A stretch of 52,677 nucleotides of DNA, from the NCBI GenBank assembly GCA_020073105.1, contig JAIQFW010000029.1:1-52677 (forward strand), written 5' to 3'. Below, one piece after another: positions 19,251-28,681 of this stretch. Every line of letters starts with the position of its first letter. The stretch's first letter is position 1. A program made the translations under genes and the position numbers. The stretch is from Terriglobia bacterium. Lineage in GTDB: Bacteria; Acidobacteriota; Terriglobia; Terriglobales; Acidobacteriaceae. The notes beneath the pieces were generated by a model, which had not been told where the DNA came from, searched no databases, and saw only the letters and a list, made by a program, of their open reading frames with translations.

Positions 19251-20432
19251 GTGAACGACAAGAAAAGCGCACTGGCCGTGGCACTTCTCACGACAGCCAT
19301 CCTGTTCCCTCTGTTTTGCCTTGTTCTTCCCGTTCGTGCCACATCCCAGACGAATGGCCCAGCGCCTCTGCTGTCTCATCCCTCGCCCGCGCCGGGTAGC
19401 GTCTTCGTGCACACCGCGCTGGGCGGCTTCATCCTGGGGTACGACATCGACAGGACCGGTACGGAGGGCCTGCTGAGCGAAGCGCTTACCCTGCCCGACG
19501 GAAGTCACAATGTGGCGGTCGAGACTTTCGATCAGAAGACCGGCAAGACCATCAAGATCATCAAGCAACTGAGTAACAGCCAGAACGATTTTGTCACGTG
19601 GGGAATCTTCGGGAAAAACGTCGGGCTGGTGGAGTTTGAACACACCAAAAACGGCTTCGTGGACAAGCGTTTGTACGGCACTCTTGATCCCGTCAATGCG
19701 AACAAATTCACCGGCCGCTGGACGCCGCCCCTGAAGAAGGACGAAATCATTGCGGTAGTGGCGCCTAGCCAGGGGGTTGCCAACACGGCAGTTTTTGCCT
19801 TTGAAAATGGCGGAAGCAACCAGTCGGTCGTCTTCAGCAGCAATGTTGCGGCCAACACCTTTGGGCCGCGCATCACGCTGGACGATCCCATATTTGATTT
19901 CAATTTTTCTCCGGTCATGGCATATGACAGCGCGACCAACCAGGCGATTCTGGGCTCCGGCAATGGATGCCCCAATTGCTCGCCCGTGATCGGGATTGTG
20001 GACCTGACCACCGGGGAACAGACCGAATTTACCGGCTTGGGCTTTGGCCTTATTAACGGGATAGCGGTCGATCCTGTCAAGGGGATCGCATGCACTACTA
20101 CCGAGATCGACTTCAGCGTGGAGTTTTACGACTTGGCGACGCACACCGGCATCATCGTGCAGCTCCCCGGCGCCACCAGTCAGGCCCAGAGAGGGCAGGA
20201 TGTTGAGTTCGACCCCATCCACAAGGTCTTCCTGATCGGGCAGGAGTTTTCCAGTACGGCCCCGAGTGGCAGCAGCATCCAGATCTTCGACGAGCAAGGG
20301 AATTTTCTGGAGTCGGTCAACGGCCTGAGTCTGCCCGCAAGTTCCGCGCTCATTGCACTGCACCCCAGCAAGCGGGCGGGTTATGTAATTGTCACGCCGG
20401 AATTGACCGAGCTTCAGTCCTTTACGTACTAA
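19251..20432 (+). CDS. exported beta-propeller-like hypothetical protein
   Basis: GTG 19251 is chosen because AGGAGG stands seven bases upstream; the ORF extends 11 codons further without a site. A signal peptide (SALAVALLTTAILFPLFCLV) is followed by short repeated beta segments such as VFVHTALGGFILGYDIDRTG, VMAYDSATNQAILGSGN, IGIVDLTTGEQTEF, GIAVDPVKGIACTTTE and DVEFDPIHKVFLIGQ. The alternation of DP..K with beta strands resembles YncE/NHL-type propellers. 393 residues, probably periplasmic or secreted. I know no specific function. A methyltransferase gene follows on the same strand after 81 bases. Confidence 0.65.
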   Translation: MNDKKSALAVALLTTAILFPLFCLVLPVRATSQTNGPAPLLSHPSPAPGSVFVHTALGGFILGYDIDRTGTEGLLSEALTLPDGSHNVAVETFDQKTGKTIKIIKQLSNSQNDFVTWGIFGKNVGLVEFEHTKNGFVDKRLYGTLDPVNANKFTGRWTPPLKKDEIIAVVAPSQGVANTAVFAFENGGSNQSVVFSSNVAANTFGPRITLDDPIFDFNFSPVMAYDSATNQAILGSGNGCPNCSPVIGIVDLTTGEQTEFTGLGFGLINGIAVDPVKGIACTTTEIDFSVEFYDLATHTGIIVQLPGATSQAQRGQDVEFDPIHKVFLIGQEFSSTAPSGSSIQIFDEQGNFLESVNGLSLPASSALIALHPSKRAGYVIVTPELTELQSFTY

Positions 20433-20513
20433 AATTTGGCGTCCTGGCTGACGATCTCTTGGTGCGACGTGGCGGCCCGGGTGGTTATAGAATCAACCAC
20501 CAAGGACAACGCC

Positions 20514-21263
20514 GTGCCGGACAAGACCCCAACTCCCGACGAGCGGCTGCAGAACGAGTTCAACCGCTGGGCTTCCGAAGGTGAAGGCGAGAAGATGGAG
20601 CGCCATCACCTCGACATCACCGAGAAGACCATTCGGCTGATGGACCTGCGCCCTGGGGAGCGCGTGCTCGACCTGGGATGTGGTGCGGGATGGGCCACGA
20701 GGTTGCTTGCACGACTGGCAGCGGACGGGCCGGAAGGCTTCGGACAGGTAGTGGGCCTGGATGTTTCCGATGAAATGATCCGCCGGGCGCGCGCGGCCAC
20801 GAAAGACTTCGACAACGTCTTGTACGTCTGGGGTTCGGCGCAGCAGATCCCGTGGGAAGAAAACTTCTTCGACAAGGTGCTCTCGGTGGAGTCGTTCTAC
20901 TATTACCCGGACCAGGACCGGGCGCTAGCCGAATTGTTCCGGGTCATGGCCCCACAGGGACGTTTGTTCATCCTGATCAATCTTTACAGGGACAATCCCT
21001 ATTCGCTGCAGTGGGTGGACAAGCTGAAAGTTCCGGTACACGTGCGATCGCAAGCGGAATACGTTGAGCTGCTGCGAAGGCATGCCTTCGAAAAGGTCGA
21101 AGCACGGCAGATTCCGGACGATACGCCGACACCGGATGACTACCAGACCACCTCCTTTCACAGTTTGGAAGATTTGCGGGCCTTTAAGCGGATTGGCGCC
21201 CTGCTGCTGATGGCTTCCAAACCCAACCTGCGCAATCCGGCGCCGGGATACGCGATTTACTGA
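20514..21263 (+). CDS. class I SAM-dependent methyltransferase
   Basis: GTG 20514 with AAGGA seven bases upstream gives 249 residues; the ORF opens 26 codons earlier with unlikely sequence. The Rossmann-type SAM site is clear: motif I ERVLDLGCGAGWATRLLA, motif II VVGLDVSDEMIRRAR, then GSAQQIPWEENFFDKVLSVE and the post-motif FRVMAPQGRLFILINLY. This is the UbiE/Methyltransf_11 group. The acceptor cannot be told; no neighbour points to a pathway. Confidence 0.85.
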   Translation: MPDKTPTPDERLQNEFNRWASEGEGEKMERHHLDITEKTIRLMDLRPGERVLDLGCGAGWATRLLARLAADGPEGFGQVVGLDVSDEMIRRARAATKDFDNVLYVWGSAQQIPWEENFFDKVLSVESFYYYPDQDRALAELFRVMAPQGRLFILINLYRDNPYSLQWVDKLKVPVHVRSQAEYVELLRRHAFEKVEARQIPDDTPTPDDYQTTSFHSLEDLRAFKRIGALLLMASKPNLRNPAPGYAIY

Positions 21264-21443
21264 CCGCCCCACCCCTGCCGACCCCCAATCAACCGGGCTG
21301 TGGTTCCTCCGTTAACGTCTTGGCAGCATAAGGAATTCGCCAGCCCCGGTTACCGAAGTATGTTTACTCTGGTTGAAAACCGTGAATTCCTCGGCCGGGA
21401 GGCCGACAATTGAGCGGGCTGAGGTGTATCTGAAAGGGGATTT

Positions 21444-23557
21444 GTGTTTGTAAGCGGCGGTATCCGAGGCAGCGGAAGTCCACCCCCCTCATCCGGGCCG
21501 GACAGCAGCGCAACAACGCTGCGCAGGCGCCCGCCGGTTGCTGGCAGGTGGCAGTTCCGGCTTTCCGGCACCGCCGTGTCGCTCCTGGCGATCGTCATTA
21601 CTCTGTTCGTTCAGCTCACTTGGTATTCCCAGACCGTCATCTTGCTGTCGTTCCCTGGGGGCCGCTCCGTCCGCAACATTATTTGGCTGGCCTGGTTGAT
21701 GCCACTTTTCGTGATCTATCAAGAGAAGCGTATGCAGTGGCTGAAGCGCCGTCTGGTCAAACGGGAGGAACTGTTTCGCCTCATCAGCGAGAATGCGGCG
21801 GACATGATCGCAGTGGTCGATGTGAGCGGGAAGCGGCTCTACAACAGCCCGGCATACGAAAGAGTGTTGGGATATACGCGCGAAGAACTGGCTGCCACAC
21901 CCGCGTTTCAACAGATCCACCCGGTGGACCGGGAGAAAGTCATGGCCGCAGCCGGGGAGGCCCGCCGAACCGGGGTTGGCAAGCGGCTGGAATACCGCGT
22001 GCGGCACAAGGACGGAAGATGGCTGGTGCTCGAGTCTACCGCCAGCGTGGTCCAAAATTCGAAGGGTGAGGCGGAGAAGTTCGTCATCGTCAACCGGGAC
22101 ATCACCGAACGCAAGCGGGCGGAAGAGAGGATGGAACACAACGCCCTTCACGATGCCTTAACCGACTTGCCAAACCGGACGCTGTTTTTCAACCGGCTAC
22201 GGCGCGCGTTTGAGCGGGCCCGGAAGAACTCCAGTTACAAGTTCGCGGTATTGTTCATCGACATCGACAGTTTCAAGGTTTTCAACGACACCATGGGACA
22301 TGGTGTAGGTGATGAGCTGATCATTGAGATCGGCCGGCGGTTGGCGAACTGCGTGCGGTTTGAGGATGCGGTTGCCCGCCCGACGGGGGGAGAGGGAAGT
22401 GGCCCGGGTTGCAGCGATGAGATCCTGGCCAGAATGGGTGGGGATGAATTCACCATTCTTGTAGGCTCGATTCATGAGCCCAGCGATGCCATGCGAGTGG
22501 CGAGACGCATTCAGGAAGCCTTGCGCGCCCCCTTGTCGGTGGAGGGACGAGATGTGTTTACCTCGGCCAGCAGCGGAATCGCCCTCAGCACGACCCCACA
22601 TGATCGGGCCGAGGACCTCCGGACCTGCTGCGGGACGCGGACATCGCCATGTTCCGTGCGAAGAGTCAGGGCAAGGCAGGCTGTGAATTCTTTGACCCGG
22701 AAATGCACACCACGGCAGTCAAGCAACTCGATCTTGAGATCGACCTGCGCCGAGCGGTTGAGGAAGAGGAGTTTCGAATCCACTATCAGCCGATTGTGCA
22801 GCTTGAGACCGGGACCATCGCCGGCTTTGAGGCACTGGTGAGGTGGCAGCGTTCCCCGGCCAACCTGGTGTTCCCGGATAGTTTCATTAGCACTGTGGAA
22901 CGAACGGGGCTGGTGGTGCCTCTGGGACAGTGGATCCTTCGCGAAGCTTGCCGGCAGGCCCAGGATTGGCAATCCAAGTTTCCATCCTGTTCCCATCTGA
23001 GTGTGACGGTGAACGTCTCGCCTCGGCAGTTTGCGGTGGCCAACCTGGAGAGCGTCATTGGGTCGGCACTCGAGGAAACGGGGTTGGACCCCCGCAGGCT
23101 GCACCTGGAGATCACAGAAAGTGTCGCCATGGCGGATCCCCAGCGAACCGAACGCACGCTCTTACAACTGAAGCGCTTGGGGCTCTCCATCAGCATCGAC
23201 GATTTTGGGACGGGATATTCCTCTCTCAGCCGGTTGCGCCACTTTCCCGTGGACACGCTCAAAATTGACCGCTCCTTCGTGATGCACATGGACAGGGATG
23301 GCGAAGCGCGTGAGATCGTCCGCTTGATCATCGAACTTGCGCGCGCCGTGGATCTGAAAGTCATCGCTGAAGGCGTGGAGACTGCGGCCCACCGGGAGCA
23401 TCTCCAAAGCCTGGGTTGTGAACTGGGACAGGGGTACCTCTTTTCGAGGCCGGTGGACCAGGAAGGGGTCGTGAGACTACTGACCGCTGAGGTCGAGAAA
23501 CGTGACCTGGCCGCGCGGGATCCGAACCCGCGAACGCAGGCTGCAGGAACCAGTTGA
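21444..23557 (+). CDS. membrane PAS-GGDEF-EAL c-di-GMP protein, frameshifted between GGDEF and EAL
   Basis: Starts at GTG 21444 behind AAAGGGG. Two N-terminal membrane helices (VSLLAIVITLFVQLTW; NIIWLAWLMPLFVIY) lead to a PAS/PAC sensor (LISENAADMIAVVDVSGKRL). A GGDEF domain follows with an intact MGGDEF site, then an EAL domain with GFEALVRWQ, NVSPRQF, LEITES, DDFGTGYSSLSRL, KIDRSFV and AEGVE. Both catalytic sets look complete, so it could make and break c-di-GMP. At 22613-22628 the words GGACCTCC and GGACCTGC lie in tandem. The extra 8 bases shift the frame, so the first ORF ends at 22841. EAL continues in another frame (DADIAMFRAKSQGKAG onward). As read, GGDEF loses its last helices and EAL has no good start. 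Confidence 0.85.
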
Positions 23558-23581
23558 GTCGGATTCCGGACCGAGAGGCCG

Positions 23582-24739
23582 CTATTTGACCAGCCGATTG
23601 TACTTCTTTAACACTTCGCGCAGGCGATCATGCGGCAGGGCGATCACCGTCCGATTGTTGATTCCGGTCATGGTTTCGGCCGCCACCAGAGCGTTGACTA
23701 CGGCTTCTTCGGTGGCTTGCACCGTGGCCAGGAAAATCGGATCGAGCGAGTCGTTCGGCAACATCGTCACTTGATGAAGCCCGCTGGGAGAAATGGCCCC
23801 GGGATTGGCCGTTGAGAAGGCGAGGAAGATGTCGCCCGACCCATTCCCTGCATAGCTGCCGTCTCTTGCCAGACCCATGGCCACGTGCCTGGCAACTCGC
23901 CTCAGTTGGGTGGGGATCAGCGGGGCGTCGGTCGCGACCACCACGATAATGGACCCTACATCTTTGTTGCGGACCTTTTTGTCCTGAATCTCCTGCCCCA
24001 CGGGCACCCCGGCAATGCGGAGTTGATCGCGATCGCCGTAATTGCACTGCACCAGCACGCCCACCGTGTACTGGCCGAGTTTCGTATCCAGCACCCGCGA
24101 TGCAGTGCCGATCCCGCCTTTGAATTCATGGCAGATCATGCCCGTGCCGCCGCCCACGTTGCCTTCCTCGACCGGCCCCGTATGGGCGCTGTCGAGAGCC
24201 TGGAAAGCATGCTCCGGCTTGACGTGAAATCCGTTGATGTCATTCAGACTGCCGTCCCAAGTCTCAGCGACGACCGGCGCCGACCACCAGTAGCCTTCCT
24301 CGTCCGGGACACCATGCTTCACCTTCCATGCGATGACGGCGTCGTGCACCACGCCTACGCTATGGGTATTGGTCAGCATCACCGGTCCATCGAGGAAGCC
24401 CGAGTCTTCCAGCCAGGTTGTTCCCGTCATCTCCCCAGAGCCATTCTCGGTGAACCACCCCGCGAAGGCAGCATCGTTGGAATCTTTGCCGCGCGGCATT
24501 ATCGCCGTGACCCCGGTGCGCACCGGACCTACCCCAACCTTGAGCGGTCCTTCTCCGGAGATCAGCGTGGTATGGCCGACTTCTACGCCTTTCACGTCGG
24601 TGATGGCGTTCAGCGGCCCCGGCGTGCCGTCGAAGGGAACCCCCAGGTCACGGGCGCGAGGTTTGGCTTGAGCGGAAGCCAGGGCCAGGCACAGCGGGAA
24701 CACCATGCATATTCTGATCAGGCAGCCAGACTTCCGCAT
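23582..24739 (-). CDS. exported DmpA/S58-family aminopeptidase
   Basis: Start ATG 24739 has GGAGG five bases upstream; a TTG at 24751 is less likely. A signal peptide (IRICMVFPLCLALASAQA) precedes the P1/DmpA fold. Family signatures are ITDVKGVEVGHTTLI, EGNVGGGTGMICHEFKGGIG with TASR, and KDVGSIIVVVATDAPLIP. The Gly-Ser bond in the last motif is where these Ntn-type enzymes self-cleave and Ser becomes the nucleophile. They release N-terminal residues or cleave D- or beta-peptides; the substrate here is unknown. 385 residues, of normal length. Probably periplasmic. Confidence 0.9.
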   Translation of the reverse strand: MRKSGCLIRICMVFPLCLALASAQAKPRARDLGVPFDGTPGPLNAITDVKGVEVGHTTLISGEGPLKVGVGPVRTGVTAIMPRGKDSNDAAFAGWFTENGSGEMTGTTWLEDSGFLDGPVMLTNTHSVGVVHDAVIAWKVKHGVPDEEGYWWSAPVVAETWDGSLNDINGFHVKPEHAFQALDSAHTGPVEEGNVGGGTGMICHEFKGGIGTASRVLDTKLGQYTVGVLVQCNYGDRDQLRIAGVPVGQEIQDKKVRNKDVGSIIVVVATDAPLIPTQLRRVARHVAMGLARDGSYAGNGSGDIFLAFSTANPGAISPSGLHQVTMLPNDSLDPIFLATVQATEEAVVNALVAAETMTGINNRTVIALPHDRLREVLKKYNRLVK

Positions 24740-24824
24740 TCCATCCTCCAAAGTGGTTCGGAGGAAGTATAAGGTATGCGTTGAGGTTCGATTCGCTTTG
24801 AAGTAATGGGAAGGTTGCTGCCGG

Positions 24825-25157
24825 CTATTCGATGCCCAGTTGTTTTCGGGCTTCCGGGCTGATCCGCTCCGGCGTCCACGGCGGACTCCAGACCACGTTC
24901 ACGCTGGCGTTACGGACACCGGGCAGCTGTTCCAGGCGCGACTTGACCTGCTCTCCGATCATGACATGAGCGGGGCAGCCTTGGGCGGTGAGCGTCATGT
25001 CCACGGTGACATCTTGTTCGCCGTCTTTCTGATCGGGGGAAGCGGGTTCAAAGCGGACCCCATAGATCAAACCCAGATCCACGATGTTGACGGGAATCTC
25101 AGGGTCGTAGCACTCTTTCAGCGCGCTCATGACTTCGTCCTGGGTAACGGCCGGCAT
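24825..25157 (-). CDS. MIP18/SufT-type iron-sulfur assembly protein (DUF59)
   Basis: ATG 25157 follows AGGAGA. The 110-residue protein is a single MIP18 domain: VMSALKECYDPEIPVNIVDL, GLIYGVRF, then DMTLTAQGCPAHVMIGEQVK with the conserved Cys, and NVVWSPPWTPERISPEARKQ at the end. The family helps mature Fe-S proteins (SufT, PaaD-like). It stands alone here, without suf genes, in divergent orientation to the hypothetical gene at 25218. Confidence 0.88.
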   Translation of the reverse strand: MPAVTQDEVMSALKECYDPEIPVNIVDLGLIYGVRFEPASPDQKDGEQDVTVDMTLTAQGCPAHVMIGEQVKSRLEQLPGVRNASVNVVWSPPWTPERISPEARKQLGIE

Positions 25158-25217
25158 GGATTCTCCTGATAACAACAGTTTACCTCAGGGATGTGAGAAG
25201 CTGGGCATTCAAAGCCA

Positions 25218-25922
25218 ATGAGTCCTGAAATCAAACGCAGAATACAAATAACACTGGCGGTGGCCATCGTCGTGGCTGGGGTACGGACGGCGTACATCCT
25301 GCACCACCGCTATGCTACGCCTGGACAAGCGGTGCAACCCGCAACTGCGCTGAACCCCGACTACTACGTAACTCCCAAGAGGCTTCACCCCTATGACTTG
25401 AGGTCGGCGCGGCAGTTGACCGAGCAGCCGGTGTGGGTGAAGGAAGGCTACCGCTACACCTACTACCCGTATCAAAACCGTCGTACGGATTTCAAGCATG
25501 AAGCCGGATTACTGCTGCCGATTGAGAAATTGCAGATCACCGATGTGGTCACCGAGGCTACGCCGGGATCGGTGGACCAGCGGCAAGTGATGGCAGTATT
25601 CGAAAAAGAGGGCAGGAGCTATGCGTTCTCGATCGGCTCAGTGAAGGGCAGCGATTACCAGATCTACTCCGACGAGATGCTCTACATTCAGGATCCGCAC
25701 GAACTGTATAAACATTGGCCGGGGGACGTTTGGGAAGCCATTAGCCAGCACCAGGTCAAGCCGGGGATGAACGAGCTGCAGGCTTACTTTGCCATCGGCA
25801 TGGGAGTTCCGGAGCGGCAAAGCGACCCGAACGTGAAAACGGTGAACTATCCCAACGGGGGCAAGCCGGTGAGCGTGACGTATCGCAACGGGAAGGCGGC
25901 GGAAATCAAGGGGGGGTCGTGA
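25218..25922 (+). CDS. membrane-anchored hypothetical protein
   Basis: 234 residues. One N-terminal membrane helix (IQITLAVAIVVAGVRTAYIL) anchors a soluble domain with many Tyr (EGYRYTYYPYQNRRTDF) and a repeated DEMLYIQDPHELYKHWPG segment. The C-terminal part (GMNELQAYFAIGMGVPERQS, then SVTYRNGKAAEI) resembles a small beta domain of the SmpA/OmlA type that tracks peptide features, but I would not assign it. No operon partner on the same strand. Start ATG 25218. Confidence 0.6.
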   Translation: MSPEIKRRIQITLAVAIVVAGVRTAYILHHRYATPGQAVQPATALNPDYYVTPKRLHPYDLRSARQLTEQPVWVKEGYRYTYYPYQNRRTDFKHEAGLLLPIEKLQITDVVTEATPGSVDQRQVMAVFEKEGRSYAFSIGSVKGSDYQIYSDEMLYIQDPHELYKHWPGDVWEAISQHQVKPGMNELQAYFAIGMGVPERQSDPNVKTVNYPNGGKPVSVTYRNGKAAEIKGGS

Positions 25923-25964
25923 GGAGCCTGTGGTTTGATCTACATCCGGAAGATGGTTCAAGTA

Positions 25965-26354
25965 TCAGACATCCTCGAACAGAGCCTCCTTAGCTGCAAG
26001 ATGCATGTAAGTGTTAGCGTCGCGTAGAAAGAAACTGTAGAAAAACGTCCCTTGAGGAGCATTCTTACGATACGACTCTAAGTTTGGGAATATCTCCTCC
26101 GTGGTAGCGGACCCATCTACCCAAACTGTACCGGCGGGAGAAAAGGAGCTACTTGGATCTTGAGGCCCCAGCGCGATCAAATGAACGTCCTTAAGCTGGA
26201 GCTTCATTCTCCTTAAAGTATCAGGGTCAGGATCGTCATAATCGACATCCAGTTCGATGCGGCACGTTCCAGCAAGGAAGTCCATCGCAACACTTACTAT
26301 GTATGAATCGTGAAAGCCATTCGGCAACTTGTCTTCCAGCTCACTAATTGTCAT
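25965..26354 (-). CDS. hypothetical acidic cytoplasmic protein
   Basis: 129 residues, no signal or membrane segment, rich in Asp (ELDVDYDDPDPDTLRRMKLQ). It starts MTISELEDKLPNGFHDSYIV; the HDSYI phrase and two-sheet pattern resemble small proteins often found as singletons or immunity-like partners. I cannot assign it to a family. It follows the pilin-like gene by 24 bases on the same strand, so the two may be one unit. Confidence 0.5.
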   Translation of the reverse strand: MTISELEDKLPNGFHDSYIVSVAMDFLAGTCRIELDVDYDDPDPDTLRRMKLQLKDVHLIALGPQDPSSSFSPAGTVWVDGSATTEEIFPNLESYRKNAPQGTFFYSFFLRDANTYMHLAAKEALFEDV

Positions 26355-26378
26355 ATGCCTGGTGTCCCTGGTTCGCGC

Positions 26379-26810
26379 CTACTTGATCTTCGGCGAGTTC
26401 TCGTCCGCGGCCTTCGCCTCGTCCCCGTGGATGACGCCGTCTTCCTTCGCAAAGAAAGACCGGTGTTCGGCATCCTGCTGCTTGGGGGTGAGCACGAGGT
26501 CGAACCCGTCTTTGTGCGGCTGGAAGCTGACGGTGTAGTCGCCGCGATCGGTGTTGACCATGCGGCGGGTGAAGGTGCCGGTGTGCACCAGGTCGGCCAG
26601 GGACGCGGCATACTTCCCGTTCTTCTTGTTGTAGAGATGCTGCGCCCGCAGCAGGGTGCGCATGTAGCCCAGGGCGGCCGCTTCCGACTCGGAGCGTGCC
26701 GGGTCTCCCTGGAACCTTGGCTGATAGATGGCTTGCGCCGCGGGATACAGAGTTCCTGCCAGAATCAAAGTAAACGTCCAGCTTATGGCCCGTACGTAAC
26801 CTGGTTTCAT
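26379..26810 (-). CDS. exported pilin-like-fold hypothetical protein
   Basis: 143 residues. An N-terminal signal or anchor (AISWTFTLILAGTLYPAAQA) is followed by EAAALGYMRTLLRAQHLYNK and KNGKYAASLADLV, the helix and turn typical of type II/IV pseudopilin globular domains. A beta region (GDYTVSFQPHKDGFDLVLTP) and a charged tail follow. The prepilin GFxxxE cleavage motif is absent, so it is not a pilin proper. The neighbour upstream is the divergent LuxR regulator. Confidence 0.6.
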   Translation of the reverse strand: MKPGYVRAISWTFTLILAGTLYPAAQAIYQPRFQGDPARSESEAAALGYMRTLLRAQHLYNKKNGKYAASLADLVHTGTFTRRMVNTDRGDYTVSFQPHKDGFDLVLTPKQQDAEHRSFFAKEDGVIHGDEAKAADENSPKIK

Positions 26811-26936
26811 CAGCTTTCACCCTCGTATTTTGGACTGTTTCGCGACGTTACTCCCGTAATTGGAAGACCCATTACGAAGCTTTCTATCACGGGCGAATGC
26901 AGCTATTCTAGGCCCATCTATCATTGTAGGTATGCT

Positions 26937-27611
26937 ATGAAATCTGCTACAGGCGCGAAAGCTGCACTGGCAAAGAAAACTCCTATTCGCCTTGCCGTGG
27001 TGGAAAGCGATCCCCTGCGGTTTGTAGGGTTCCGGGCCTTGTTCGACAACGAGTCGGATTTTGAGCTCATCTCTGCTTCGCTCCCCGAAATTGGGACCTT
27101 GCAGAACGTTGACTTAATCCTGCTGGGCAATCGCAACGGTCAGAACCTGTTTGATGTGATGGCCAGCCTGAAGGCGAGCCGGCCGGATCTCCGTATCATT
27201 GTGACTGGAGCGGGCATTGACGAAGAGACCATTCTGAAGGCCATCGCTGCTGGGGCCAAGGGCTACGTGGACGAGGCCGCATCGCCGGCCGAGTTCGTGC
27301 AGGCGATCCGGGTGGTGAACGAGGGCTCCGTGTGGGCGCCGCGGCGCGTGCTTTCGATGTTCATCGAGCGCGTGTCGACGTCGCCAGGGCGCATCTTCCC
27401 CGCGGGACGAGTCACCTTCACTGACCGGGAGAAGCAGGTGCTGGAGATGCTGGTGGCAGGCCGTTCCAACAAGGAGATCGGCGCGGCCCTGGGCATCGAG
27501 GAACGCACCGTGAAGGCCCATGTCGCCAAGCTGATGCGCAAGGTGGGCGTGCAGAACCGGATCGCGCTTTCCGTCCATGCCATCACGCATTCGCTGGTTA
27601 CGGCGAAGTAA
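26937..27611 (+). CDS. LuxR-type response regulator with degenerate receiver
   Basis: I start at ATG 26937; the open frame back to 26310 overlaps the opposite genes and reads like non-coding sequence. Residues 17-130 form a receiver (IRLAVVESDPLRFVGFRALF), then DLILLGNRNGQNLFDVM, where the usual phospho-Asp after DLILL is Gly. LRIIVTGAG and the switch Lys in AAGAKGYVDE are kept. A LuxR/FixJ helix-turn-helix follows (VTFTDREKQVLEMLVAGRSN, KEIGAALGIEERTVKAHVAK). It should bind DNA as a dimer without Asp phosphorylation. A terminator-like hairpin lies 125 bases downstream. Confidence 0.85.
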   Translation: MKSATGAKAALAKKTPIRLAVVESDPLRFVGFRALFDNESDFELISASLPEIGTLQNVDLILLGNRNGQNLFDVMASLKASRPDLRIIVTGAGIDEETILKAIAAGAKGYVDEAASPAEFVQAIRVVNEGSVWAPRRVLSMFIERVSTSPGRIFPAGRVTFTDREKQVLEMLVAGRSNKEIGAALGIEERTVKAHVAKLMRKVGVQNRIALSVHAITHSLVTAK

Positions 27612-27736
27612 GCCCGGCCCGCGAGGCAGTTACCAAAGGACAGTGACCTGGGTAATCTTGCCGGCTTTTCCGCTCTGAAGCATACTCGCCTCACCTACCA
27701 CAGAACCTGGGAGACGGGGTTGGGAGCGGAGATTTA

Positions 27737-27766
27737 GGGTCACCGTTGCCGACCCCGAATTTTTTT
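27737..27766 (+). terminator. short intrinsic terminator candidate
   Basis: GGGTC and GACCC form a 5-bp stem around a 9-base loop, followed by CGAA and seven T. The stem is short, but the T-tract is the clearest in the region. It lies in the 295-base gap before the SYLF gene, which otherwise shows no coding sequence. Confidence 0.4.
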
Positions 27767-27906
27767 GCCTTAGTTTTCACCCGCCAGGTAATCAATCGAC
27801 TACCCTCCTTCTCGCCGGACGCCAACCCTTTCCCCCACACCCGAATCCTTTAGAATCAGAGAGCATCGATCTTCCAGGAAATTTCTGTCACGATGTTGGA
27901 GAACAG

Positions 27907-28593
27907 ATGAAAAAGGTTCTGCTGGTGTGGGTTGTGATCTGCCTTGCGGCAACGGCTTGGGCCACGGATGAGTCAAAGAACAAGGCCACAGAGCGGGTGC
28001 AAGCGGCCGCCGCCGTCCTCAATGAAATTCAAGGTGCGCCGGACCAGGGTATGCCGGAAGAGGTGCTTGCCTCGGCTGAGTGTGTGGCGGTTGTTCCCAC
28101 CATGCTGAATGGGGGCTTTATCGTGGGCGCCCGCTACGGTCGCGGAGTTGCCAGTTGCCGGACCCCCAAGGGGTGGAGTGCGCCGGCCTTCTTCAGCGTC
28201 GAAGGCGGGAGCTTTGGCTTCCAGATCGGGGCCCAGGCGGTCGATCTGGTGATGCTCATCATGAATGACGACGGAATGCACAAGCTGCTTACCAGCAAGT
28301 TCAAGCTCGGGGCGGATGCCAGCGTTGCGGCCGGACCGGTGGGCCGGCACGCTTCGGCGGACACGGACTGGAAGCTGCGCGCCCAGATACTGAGCTATTC
28401 CCGCGCTCGGGGGGTCTTTGCCGGGGTGGCGCTGGACGGCGCGGTGGTCAGACAGGATAAGGACAGCACGCGAGAGTTCTACGGGCACATGGTGAGTACG
28501 AAAGCCTCTCTTGGAGGCGCCACCGCCGCTCCGCAAACCGCGTATCCCTTCCTTGAAACCTTGGCGAAGTGGGCCAAGGAGGCAGCGAAGTAG
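27907..28593 (+). CDS. exported SYLF-domain (Ysc84/DUF500) lipid-binding protein
   Basis: 228 residues with a clear signal peptide (MKKVLLVWVVICLAATAWA). The SYLF domain follows: VQAAAAVLNEIQGAPDQGMP, AECVAVVPTMLNGGFIVGAR, YGRGVASCR, then GFQIGAQAVDLVMLIMNDDG and FKLGADASVAAGPVGRHASA. The family binds phosphoinositides or other anionic lipids in eukaryotes; in bacteria it is periplasmic with unclear function. It ends 88 bases before an LpxL-type acyltransferase on the same strand, consistent with an envelope role. Confidence 0.88.
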   Translation: MKKVLLVWVVICLAATAWATDESKNKATERVQAAAAVLNEIQGAPDQGMPEEVLASAECVAVVPTMLNGGFIVGARYGRGVASCRTPKGWSAPAFFSVEGGSFGFQIGAQAVDLVMLIMNDDGMHKLLTSKFKLGADASVAAGPVGRHASADTDWKLRAQILSYSRARGVFAGVALDGAVVRQDKDSTREFYGHMVSTKASLGGATAAPQTAYPFLETLAKWAKEAAK

Positions 28594-28681
28594 AAGACAA
28601 CGCAGCCCACAGTTGGCCCGGCCCGCGGTCCAGGTTTGACACGGGATTTCGCCCGGTGCTACCGTCGCGGTTTTCCGCCAC

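Noticed and set aside
19236-20363. Long minus-strand ORF opposite the exported propeller-like gene
   Set aside because: No ribosome site, no domain, and the plus-strand ORF has a strong Shine-Dalgarno and signal peptide.
26310-26936. N-terminal extension of the LuxR regulator
   Set aside because: It overlaps two opposite genes and reads like non-coding sequence; the receiver fold starts after ATG 26937.
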